A stretch of 12,479 bases of DNA from Eggerthellaceae bacterium (GTDB lineage: Bacteria; Actinomycetota; Coriobacteriia; Coriobacteriales; Eggerthellaceae), in contig CAADXT010000078.1 in NCBI GenBank assembly GCA_900753095.1, positions 1 to 12,479 of the forward strand, given 5' to 3'. Under the pieces are notes generated by a model that saw nothing but the letters and a program-made list of their open reading frames with translations, had not been told where the DNA came from and ran no database searches. Numbering within the stretch: the stretch's first letter is position 1; each line of letters begins with the position of its first letter. The position numbers were made by a program, and so were the translations under genes. This document shows, one piece after another, positions 4,935 to 12,400 of the stretch.

Positions 4935-6728
4935 ATGCCCGAAAACGTGAACACCAGCGTTCTGGAAATCGAATCCGACCTCGCCGACGATTCGTCGAAG
5001 AAAACCATGATCAAGGTGGACCATGTGTCCATGATATTCAACATGGCCAGCGAGCAGCTGAACAGCATCAAGGAATACGTGATTGCCGCCGCCAAGCGCG
5101 AGCTGCGCTTTAAAGAGTTCCGCGCGCTCGACGATGTTTCGTTCGAGGTGAAGCAGGGCGACGTGTTCGGCATTTTGGGCACGAACGGCTCGGGCAAGTC
5201 CACCATTTTGAAGATCATCGCGGGCGTGCTTGAGCCCAGCAAGGGCACGTGCACCGTGAACGGCAACATTGCGCCGCTCATCGAGCTGGGAGCCGGCTTC
5301 GACATGGAGCTTACCGCGCGCGAGAACATCTTCCTGAACGGCGCGTTGCTGGGCTATTCCAAGCAGTTCATCGAGGAAAACTTTAACGACATCGTGGAAT
5401 TCGCCGAGGTGGAAAAATTCCTGGACATGCCCATGAAGAACTACTCTTCCGGCATGGTGGCGCGCATTGCCTTTGCCATTGCGACGGTTATCGTGCCCGA
5501 GATTCTTATCGTGGACGAAGTGCTTTCCGTGGGCGACTTCATGTTCCAGAAGAAGTGTGAAGACCGCATTACCAAGCTGATCAAAGAGCACGGCGTGACG
5601 GTGCTTATCGTCTCGCACAACAACGACCAGATTGAGCGTCTGTGCAACAAGGCGGTATGGATCGAGAAGGGCCACTTGCGTATGGCCGGCACCGCACACG
5701 AAGTGTGTCAGACATATCGCGTGCTGGGCGGCCACGTAGGCAGCAAGGAATCCGAGCAGATTGTTTTCGAGACGCTGCAGGACCCGAAAAAGCCCGACAT
5801 GAGCGGTATCGAGTCAATCGAGGCCGACACGCGCTACGGCATTGCGGCGAAGTTGGCAAATAAGACGTTCCCGGAGGGGGCGGAATCTGCGGTATTGGTT
5901 TCTGGCGAGCAAATGATGGCGCCTCTAATTCTCGGCAGCCTAGCAGGTGCTCTCGATGCACCGATCCTTCTTCTTCAGAATGAAAACATTCCCGATGCGA
6001 CATCGCAGGAGCTTACCCGACTTAACCCGAGCGAGGTGATTGTCGCTAATGGTGGGAATCTTTCGATGGAGATACTTGTCCGGGAGCTGCGTTCTGCATT
6101 GCCGGAAGCAAACATTGAGGTGATCGAGTCCGTAAACGCAAACGACCTCTCGCAGCACGTGTACGAATACGGACTAAAACGTTCTATGTGGAGCGATTCC
6201 GTGGCCTTGACTTACGATGGCTGCGTCGGGGATCTAGTGTCACTTTCTCCTTATCTCTATGCAAACAATTGTCCTGTATTGGTAAAGGATGCATTTGACG
6301 ATATTCCCTCCTGGATGGAAGAGGCGTCTATCAGCGCGAAAGAGGTTCTGGTTGTAAGCGGCTACAAATCCTTTACGGAAGAGGCCCTTGGCCCGATTTT
6401 TAAGAGTGAAGGGTCCTTAACTCGTTTCGTTGGCGATGGGCCGTATGACGCCAACGAGAAGGTCAATGCCTGGATAAGCGAGCGCATGAGAACAGAGGCG
6501 CTGCTCGTGACTTCAATTTGGTATCCACAGGATGCCGTAGCGGTGGCTGCATATGCTGCAAAAAATAGAGCTCTTGTTGTTTTAGAGGACCCTCAGAACC
6601 TCGACAGCGTCGCCCATGGAATCAACTACCTAAAAACCCAAAAGGGAAAGTTGGGATTTGTCGGCGACAAATCCCGATTCAACGATTTGGACAAAAGCCT
6701 TTTGGCAAAAGCGTGTATGCGGAACTAG
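4935..6728 (+). CDS. ABC exporter ATPase (Wzt/TagH type) with C-terminal CWB2-like repeats
   Basis: This protein powers polymer export with the permease encoded just upstream. Residues 1-250 form a complete ABC ATPase: Walker A GTNGSGKST near 82-90, signature YSSGMVARIAFA near 169, Walker B ILIVDEVLSVGD near 190 and H-loop VSHNN near 225. The AGFDMELTARENIFLNG segment is typical of polysaccharide exporter ATPases. From about residue 295 to 597 come three tandem units of about 100 residues resembling cell-wall-binding repeat 2. Signs include DTRYGIAAKLA, VLVSG, DAPILLLQNENI, EVIVANGG, the second-unit EVLVVSGYKSFTEEAL, and the third-unit LTRFVGDGPYDANEKVNAWI. In O-antigen Wzt proteins this position holds a carbohydrate-recognition domain, so the repeats may read the polymer in the cytoplasm. 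GC and codon choice change near 5,870, where the repeats begin. AAGGA at 4924-4928 sets the start. The ATPase call is firm; the CWB2 call rests on pattern. Confidence 0.88.
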   Translation: MPENVNTSVLEIESDLADDSSKKTMIKVDHVSMIFNMASEQLNSIKEYVIAAAKRELRFKEFRALDDVSFEVKQGDVFGILGTNGSGKSTILKIIAGVLEPSKGTCTVNGNIAPLIELGAGFDMELTARENIFLNGALLGYSKQFIEENFNDIVEFAEVEKFLDMPMKNYSSGMVARIAFAIATVIVPEILIVDEVLSVGDFMFQKKCEDRITKLIKEHGVTVLIVSHNNDQIERLCNKAVWIEKGHLRMAGTAHEVCQTYRVLGGHVGSKESEQIVFETLQDPKKPDMSGIESIEADTRYGIAAKLANKTFPEGAESAVLVSGEQMMAPLILGSLAGALDAPILLLQNENIPDATSQELTRLNPSEVIVANGGNLSMEILVRELRSALPEANIEVIESVNANDLSQHVYEYGLKRSMWSDSVALTYDGCVGDLVSLSPYLYANNCPVLVKDAFDDIPSWMEEASISAKEVLVVSGYKSFTEEALGPIFKSEGSLTRFVGDGPYDANEKVNAWISERMRTEALLVTSIWYPQDAVAVAAYAAKNRALVVLEDPQNLDSVAHGINYLKTQKGKLGFVGDKSRFNDLDKSLLAKACMRN

Positions 6729-7918
6729 TTTTCAATAAACTGTAAGAGCGCTTCTTTCGTGGCCTCATCGTTGAATGCATTTTCAGCAAAGTGATTGTGC
6801 CCCAGAATGTCATTTGGAAGGTAGGGCCATCCGGGATAGCACTCGTCGGCAACAGCGTAGGCATCGTTTGGCACATTGATGGCGCCGTTTTCAAAAGGGT
6901 GCCTTTTCTGCGGGAACATCATAGTTTTCGGCCAGAGAATTCTGCGCCATGGGGCATCGTAGATATTGTCGAGCCCGTATGCTACGGCAGTTGCGTTGTC
7001 TTTAGCGCAGAGTATTCCTGCGTCATAAGCTTTTTCTTGATAGGTTGAAAACAGCTTTTCGATACGGTCGATTTCTTTTTTTGCTGCTTTATCGTCTTGG
7101 TCTTTTCTTTCGATGGGAATACACTGTGCGATAGAGCCGCTGTTCGGAGAAAAGAGGAGTTTTCGTTCGCTCCAGTAGGGGAAGTCCTTCATTTCGGAAG
7201 CGAACATGTCCATCAATTCTAAGCGAAGGTTTCTTAGCTGGTCGTCCTTGACCTTTTTTGGAGTGGCGGCCCAATCCCATATTGAGACATCTACAAAACA
7301 GGGAATATTCTCATCTCGGCTACTGAATCGAAGTTGTTTGCAGAAAACATAGCTGTCGTATACGAGAGTGAGCTGAAAATCGGGATCATTTGAACAGATA
7401 GATGCGAGTTTTTCTGCATCTTCCCTCATCATGCAGATGTCTATATCGTCATCCCAGGGAATGAAGCTATTCCTTGAAAGCGTACCAACCAAGGAGCCGT
7501 AAGCGGTCCAGTAGGGTAAGCGTGCTTGCGAGCAGATGGCATCCAGCTCGAACATAAGTCGAGCGTTGGCTTTTTGCATGATGCGGGTATTTCCTTCTGC
7601 TTCAGGAAGCAGCGAGAAAATCCTTCTCCTGGTTTCGGCGGGAGTGTCGTTAGGGTATGCGTTTCTGAGGAGCGCCTCCATTCGAAGCTTATTGCGCTCC
7701 GCCTCTGTTTTCAGGGATGTATCAAGAGCGTCATATTTGGCGTTGAGATTGCCATTGATTCCGAAGTCGGCCTGCTCGATGCGCGCAAAGAGGCGATTCT
7801 GCTGTTCCCTGATTGCTGAAAGTTCATCTTTGAGTATTTGGTTTTGCTCAACAAGATACTTTTCCATGGCGCGGAAGGACCGAGATGAAACGGGGAGAAG
7901 TTTTTTAAGTTGGGACAT
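6725..7918 (-). CDS. LicD-family phosphotransferase
   Basis: LicD proteins attach phosphocholine or a related phospho-substituent to teichoic acids and other surface glycans, using a CDP-linked donor. The 397-residue product shows the core motif FELDAICSQARLPYWTAYGS, then LSRNSFIPWDDDIDICMM with the catalytic-type Asp cluster near residue 155. The N-terminal 60 residues are an extension with a predicted coiled coil (YLVEQNQILKDELSAIREQQ), making it longer than the usual roughly 270 residues. There is no signal peptide, so it acts in the cytoplasm on a precursor. It converges on the exporter ATPase gene, and the two stop codons overlap in the palindrome CTAG (6725-6728), leaving no room for a terminator. 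The ribosome binding site is weak (AGAAAG on the minus strand). GC is moderate, about 47% in 7081-7140. The transferred group cannot be fixed. Confidence 0.85.
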   Translation of the reverse strand: MSQLKKLLPVSSRSFRAMEKYLVEQNQILKDELSAIREQQNRLFARIEQADFGINGNLNAKYDALDTSLKTEAERNKLRMEALLRNAYPNDTPAETRRRIFSLLPEAEGNTRIMQKANARLMFELDAICSQARLPYWTAYGSLVGTLSRNSFIPWDDDIDICMMREDAEKLASICSNDPDFQLTLVYDSYVFCKQLRFSSRDENIPCFVDVSIWDWAATPKKVKDDQLRNLRLELMDMFASEMKDFPYWSERKLLFSPNSGSIAQCIPIERKDQDDKAAKKEIDRIEKLFSTYQEKAYDAGILCAKDNATAVAYGLDNIYDAPWRRILWPKTMMFPQKRHPFENGAINVPNDAYAVADECYPGWPYLPNDILGHNHFAENAFNDEATKEALLQFIEN

Positions 7919-8114
7919 CGGCGATGCTTTCTTCTGATGATGGTTTATCGGTTGCTATTTTACAGAAGAAGAATATGAACTGTTGGCCGAGGCATCGTTA
8001 TATGTGTCTCGTTACAAGCTTAAGGTCGGTTTTGCCTTCTGCATTTGTTGCGCGATTGGTAAGAGCGGTTTTGTGTATTATGTGACGAAAGGATAACAAA
8101 AGGAAGGATTGTTT
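7919..8114. promoter_or_regulatory. Divergent promoter region between licD and the secreted wall enzyme
   Basis: The 196-base spacer must carry start signals for both genes. On the plus strand TATTAT (8076-8081) is a plausible -10, 34 bases before the ATG at 8115, without a clear -35. On the minus strand no convincing promoter is seen. No long inverted repeat is visible. Confidence 0.35.
8101..8107 (+). promoter_or_regulatory. Ribosome binding site deciding the start of the wall enzyme
   Basis: AGGAAGG lies 7 bases before ATG 8115 but only 1 base before the in-frame TTG at 8109. Normal spacing therefore selects 8115, which also places a clean signal peptide at the N-terminus. Confidence 0.7.
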
Positions 8115-11100
8115 ATGCCTGCTGCAAAAAAGCTGGTCAATATCTTCTTTTCGCTTGTGTTGATAACCGGATTACTTCCGGTAACGGCATTTGCGTCTCC
8201 CGACCAAGGGCCGGAAGAAAATGCTAATGGTAAAGCTGTGGTTGTCGATCAGGGCGATGCCGGCGAATCCACTTCGGGCTCTGAAACGGTGCCTTCGAAT
8301 TCTAATGAAGCTGGAGAGTCGAATTCCCCCGAATTAGATTCAGCTAAGTTGGGTAATGGTTCCGACTCGGATGGCTCTCAGGACGTTCAAAGCGCCACTT
8401 CCAGTCAAGAAGATTCCGACCTTGAGAACAGTTGGCGTTATACGAATGGCGTGTTAACAGTTCAAGATGACAGCAATGGCGTAGATATGTATTCCAACGA
8501 TTCTTCGCGGGCCGGAAAGACTGCTGTACGTAGTGGTATCGATGTCAGTGAACATAATGGAACCATTGATTGGGATAAGGTCAAAGCAGACGGCGTTGAT
8601 TTCGCCATTCTTCGTATAGGATTCATCCACGACAATGGTAGGGGGCGTTCGGATTACCAATGGGAACGCAATGTTTCCGAATGCGAACGACTTGGCATCC
8701 CGTATGGTGTTTATGTCTATTCCTACGCAGAAACCGCATCTCATGCTTCAACGGAAGCCGACTTTGTACTTCAGCGCCTGAAGGGGCATAACCCTTCTTA
8801 TCCCGTATATTATGACCTTGAAGACAACTGTCAGCTTTCTGTTGTCCAAAATCACGGTATGGGAGCATTGGCCCAGACTTTCTGCAGCAAAATTGCAGCG
8901 GCAGGATACACTCCAGGCGTTTACGCAAATACCAATTGGTGGACGAATTATCTCACTGATTCTTGCTTTGGCAATTGGGAGAAATGGGTAGCTCAATACA
9001 ATTCGAGCTGTACTTACAAAGGCAATTACAGCATATGGCAGTACACCTCATCGGGGCATGTTGACGGTATTGATGGTCGAGTTGATATGAACTTCGATTA
9101 TGAGGGAAGCCGAAAGATTGGACAGTTCAATATCGAAGATCGATTTGCGGAGTTATCGACTTCCAATTCTGCTGATATACAAGATGGTGAGTACCTGATT
9201 CAATCAAAGCTTTCGGATAGGAGCGTAATTCAGTGTAGCGGCCTCGGCTCCGCTTCGACGTCTGCGCTTATTCTCAGCGAGTCTTCCATGAAAGAGAATC
9301 AAAGACTTATCTTTGAGCGTGATGCTCTAACTCACTGTTATAGGATAAAGACGAAAACGACATCTAAATATCTAGGTCTCTCGAAGTCGGGCAATTGCTA
9401 TAGCTCTAATGTTGTCTTGCGGGATATTGATGTGAACGATGACTCTCAGCTATGGATAATTCAGGGAGCTGCTAACGGTACGGTTGTCGTTAAGCCTGCG
9501 ATTAACGATTCATATTGTTTAGACGTGGCGGCTGCGTCCACGGCAAACGGCACTCCCATCTCCCTCTATAAGGAAAACGAAAGTGATGCCCAGCGCTTCA
9601 GCCTGCTGTCCACTTCTCCTGAGGTCGAGGGCGGTCGCACCATTGCGGACGGCGTTTACACGGTGGCCGCGAAAGGCGATTCCTCCAAGGTGCTCGATGT
9701 CGCCGATGCGTCTTCGGCCGATGGCGCGAACCTGCAGCTTTGGACCTCTACCGGCGCTGCGAACCAGAAGTTCCGATTTGAGTGCGGCGACGACGGGTTC
9801 TATACGATAACCTGCCTCAAGTCCGGCAAGGTGCTCGACGTCGCCGACGGGAACCTCGTGCCTGGCTCCAACGTGCAGCAATGGTCCGGCTACGGCGGCG
9901 ACTCACAGAAATGGGCTGTCCGCGAGGATGGCAACGGCGGATACCTGCTTGTGTGCAAGGCGAATGGCCTGGCTCTTGATTTGACTGGCGGGTCAACGTC
10001 CGATGGGGCCAACGTCCAGTCGTGGACCCTGAACGGGACGGATGCGCAGTCCTTTGAGGTGTCCTCCGCCAAGGCGGAGCGCACGGTCGCCGATGGCGTC
10101 TACGTCGTTTCGTCCGCTGCCGACCCCTCAAAGGTCCTCGACATCGAGGGGGGCTCGTCGTCCGACCGCGCAAGGCTCCAGGTGTACGGGTCCAACATGA
10201 CGCAGGCCCAGCGGTTCGCCTTCTCCTACGACGATGAGACGGGGTTCTACACGATTACCAACGTGGGGTCCTCCAAGGTGCTCGACGCTGCGGGCGGGTC
10301 TGCGTCGAACGGCACGGCAGTTCAGCAATATTCGCCCAACGGCACCCTGGCGCAGCGTTGGATCGTTTCCCGGGATGGCGACGGTCTGAGAATCTGTTCT
10401 GCGGCGGCTCCGTCGCAGGTCCTTGACCTGACTGGAAGGTCGACGGCCGATGGCGCGAAGGTACAGCTTTGGGAGTCGTCCGGCGGATCGAACCAGCGCT
10501 TCAGCCTATATCCCGTTTCACACGAAGAGGTTCCGCCTTGTTCGAATTTGGGGTTTGACGGTTGGTTTGAAATGGCTCCGTCCTGTCAGAATTCGCTGAG
10601 GGTTGATGTTGAGGGCGCCTCGAGGGAGCAAGGGGCTGGCATCCAGCTTTATAGCGATAATTCAACCCTTGCGCAGCTGTTTAGGTTTGAATATGTTGAC
10701 GGCTATTACAGGATACTTTCTGCTAACTCTGGGGATGCTATTACTTTTAGATATGGCAGCGTTGTTCCTGGAATACAAGTTTGCCAGATGCCTGTGTCGA
10801 ACGGTGACGAACAGCTATTCTCGATTGTTGATAGCGGAAATGGCGCGTATTGCTTTACCTGCAAGGCCAACGGATTAAAGCTGGGATGTTCTTCTCGGGA
10901 TAGTGGCAATCCGCTTGTTGGGTGCAACGAAGCCGATGGCCCCCTTTCGACTTTCGGTTTAATTAGGCGTGATAACCTTTTGCCTGAAGGGCTTGTCAGC
11001 ATCTCTTCGTCTATAGCGTCGAGCAAAGTTCTTGATGTCGAGAACGGTTCTTTTGCCGAAGGCGCAAATGTACAGCTGTATGACGGAAATGGAACGTTTG

Positions 11101-12260
11101 CCCAGAAATGGAATATCGAAGGAGTGGCAGGACGCGCTAATGCTTATCGTATTGAGTCTGTTTGCTCTGGCAAGTTTTTGGCAGTGGACGGATCGAACGT
11201 ATGTCAGAAGTCCTTCGATAGCGCTGCTGAAAGCATGATTTGGATACCGTCCATTTCGGCATTTGGTGGAGTAGTTCTTGAAAATGCTGCAACCGCTAAA
11301 GTGCTGGACGTTTCCGGTGCGTCAACCTCAAATGGTGCAAACATCCAAATCTATGGAGCCAATGGAACAGATGCCCAAAGATTCTTCTTCGAGTCGACCG
11401 AACCTTTGGTGGGGGCTACTTATGCCATTCATTCTGGTTCTAATTATGGGCAGGTTATTGATGTATCCGGCGGGTCATCATCTGATGACGCCAACATTCA
11501 GATTTGGGCTTCGAACAATAGCGGTGCACAGAAATGGAATGTATATAAGAACAATGATGGTTCGTACCGAATAATCAATGCGGCAAATGGGAAAGCTTTA
11601 GATGTCCCCGAGGCCAAGGCCTATGCTGGCGCAAATATCCAACAATATACATGGAATGGTAGCGCAGCTCAGAAATGGGTTGTCAAATATGGGGGCAATG
11701 CCGGATTTGTATTTGCTTCATTGCTGGATAGCAGTCTGGTCTTAGAAGTATCACCTTCTACTGCCGTAAACGGAGCAAATATACAGCTTGGAAAGGAATC
11801 GGGGCAGGCAAACCAGCGGTTTAGTCTTGAAAAAACGACCTATATTCCCCCAATGCCATCCGATAAGCAGGCGATGCAGGACCGGATATGGGGCTATGGC
11901 AGCGGAACCCAGTGGCTTATAGCTGTCGATAGGTCGACACATAAGGTGGGCGTGTTCAGGGGCTCCGAGAACAACTGGTCGCTTCAGTATTATTGGAGTT
12001 GTGTGACGGGCGCACCGAGCACTCCTACGATAACGGGTACGTATCGGACAACTGGCTTTAAGCGTACTGAGTTATCTACCGACAGTCGTGCACGTTGGTG
12101 CACTCAAATCTGGGGTGGCTATTTCTTCCATACGATTTTGGCTTCGGAGAATGAATTAGGGCAAAGTCTGTCGCACGGTTGTTTGAGGATGTCTTATCCA
12201 AGCGCTCAATGGATCTACAACAACATTTACGCAGGGACAACTGTCGCAATATACAACTAA
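8115..12260 (+). CDS. Secreted GH25 muramidase - six ricin-type trefoils - L,D-transpeptidase
   Basis: This 1381-residue exported protein carries two opposing wall activities. Residues 1-27 are a signal peptide (KK, hydrophobic core, cleavage AFA|S). A Ser/Asp/Glu/Gly-rich linker follows to about 135. The GH25 domain (139-330) cuts glycan chains; its acidic residues are D143 in GIDVSEHNG and D234/E236 in YYDLEDN. Six beta-trefoils follow at about 357-505, 512-655, 660-803, 814-955, 958-1097 and 1098-1245. Each is built of roughly 45-residue units with VLDV..(S)..GA.(V/L)Q.W and AQ(R/K)(F/W) signatures. The fourth trefoil is the most degenerate. Residues 1255-1381 form a YkuD-type L,D-transpeptidase with SHGCLRM (catalytic C1356), which makes 3-3 cross-links or attaches proteins. 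There is no LPXTG motif or C-terminal anchor helix, so retention probably relies on the trefoils. GC is mosaic (37% at 9301-9360, 70% at 9841-9900). Confidence 0.92.
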   Translation: MPAAKKLVNIFFSLVLITGLLPVTAFASPDQGPEENANGKAVVVDQGDAGESTSGSETVPSNSNEAGESNSPELDSAKLGNGSDSDGSQDVQSATSSQEDSDLENSWRYTNGVLTVQDDSNGVDMYSNDSSRAGKTAVRSGIDVSEHNGTIDWDKVKADGVDFAILRIGFIHDNGRGRSDYQWERNVSECERLGIPYGVYVYSYAETASHASTEADFVLQRLKGHNPSYPVYYDLEDNCQLSVVQNHGMGALAQTFCSKIAAAGYTPGVYANTNWWTNYLTDSCFGNWEKWVAQYNSSCTYKGNYSIWQYTSSGHVDGIDGRVDMNFDYEGSRKIGQFNIEDRFAELSTSNSADIQDGEYLIQSKLSDRSVIQCSGLGSASTSALILSESSMKENQRLIFERDALTHCYRIKTKTTSKYLGLSKSGNCYSSNVVLRDIDVNDDSQLWIIQGAANGTVVVKPAINDSYCLDVAAASTANGTPISLYKENESDAQRFSLLSTSPEVEGGRTIADGVYTVAAKGDSSKVLDVADASSADGANLQLWTSTGAANQKFRFECGDDGFYTITCLKSGKVLDVADGNLVPGSNVQQWSGYGGDSQKWAVREDGNGGYLLVCKANGLALDLTGGSTSDGANVQSWTLNGTDAQSFEVSSAKAERTVADGVYVVSSAADPSKVLDIEGGSSSDRARLQVYGSNMTQAQRFAFSYDDETGFYTITNVGSSKVLDAAGGSASNGTAVQQYSPNGTLAQRWIVSRDGDGLRICSAAAPSQVLDLTGRSTADGAKVQLWESSGGSNQRFSLYPVSHEEVPPCSNLGFDGWFEMAPSCQNSLRVDVEGASREQGAGIQLYSDNSTLAQLFRFEYVDGYYRILSANSGDAITFRYGSVVPGIQVCQMPVSNGDEQLFSIVDSGNGAYCFTCKANGLKLGCSSRDSGNPLVGCNEADGPLSTFGLIRRDNLLPEGLVSISSSIASSKVLDVENGSFAEGANVQLYDGNGTFAQKWNIEGVAGRANAYRIESVCSGKFLAVDGSNVCQKSFDSAAESMIWIPSISAFGGVVLENAATAKVLDVSGASTSNGANIQIYGANGTDAQRFFFESTEPLVGATYAIHSGSNYGQVIDVSGGSSSDDANIQIWASNNSGAQKWNVYKNNDGSYRIINAANGKALDVPEAKAYAGANIQQYTWNGSAAQKWVVKYGGNAGFVFASLLDSSLVLEVSPSTAVNGANIQLGKESGQANQRFSLEKTTYIPPMPSDKQAMQDRIWGYGSGTQWLIAVDRSTHKVGVFRGSENNWSLQYYWSCVTGAPSTPTITGTYRTTGFKRTELSTDSRARWCTQIWGGYFFHTILASENELGQSLSHGCLRMSYPSAQWIYNNIYAGTTVAIYN
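9600..10520 (+). repeat. GC-rich repeat block encoding trefoils 2 and 3
   Basis: Near-identical stretches such as CAAGGTGCTCGATGTCGCC (from 9690) recur at about 9827 and 10275 with one to a few changes, each at the start of a trefoil lobe. The flanking trefoils encode the same motif with different, AT-richer codons. Hand counts give 63% GC in 9601-9660, 70% in 9841-9900 and 67% in 10441-10500, against 37% in 9301-9360 and 40% in 10681-10740. Confidence 0.7.
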
Positions 12261-12285
12261 ACGATGAATTGTCCTTTGGTTAATT

Positions 12286-12328
12286 GAAAGATATTTTCAG
12301 ATTGACAAGGTCAATGATATTATCTTTC
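12286..12328. repeat. Two-level inverted repeat upstream of the last glycosyltransferase
   Basis: GAAAGATA (12286-12293) pairs with TATCTTTC (12321-12328). Inside this, ATTGAC (12301-12306) pairs with GTCAAT (12310-12315) around AAG. The inner arm contains a consensus TTGACA -35 (12302-12307), though no good -10 follows at 16-18 bases. No T-run follows, so a terminator for the wall enzyme is unlikely. An operator over a promoter for the 12401 gene is possible. Confidence 0.4.
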
Positions 12329-12400
12329 GATATGGCAAAAAGAGGAATATTTGATTCAGCGAGCCTCGCAATGCAGGCAAGCAGAAATAGGAGCCTGATT

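Noticed and set aside
4488..5735. A 415-codon open frame on the minus strand, rich in His and Val
   Set aside because: It lies opposite the permease and ATPase genes, whose motifs are unambiguous. Its composition is what the complement of a strongly biased high-GC gene produces, and it has no recognisable domain.
8109..8114. TTG at 8109 as the start of the wall enzyme
   Set aside because: It would sit one base from the AGGAAGG ribosome binding site; the ATG at 8115 has normal spacing and gives a standard signal peptide.
12286..12328. Rho-independent terminator for the wall enzyme
   Set aside because: The stem is interrupted, AT-rich and not followed by a T-run.
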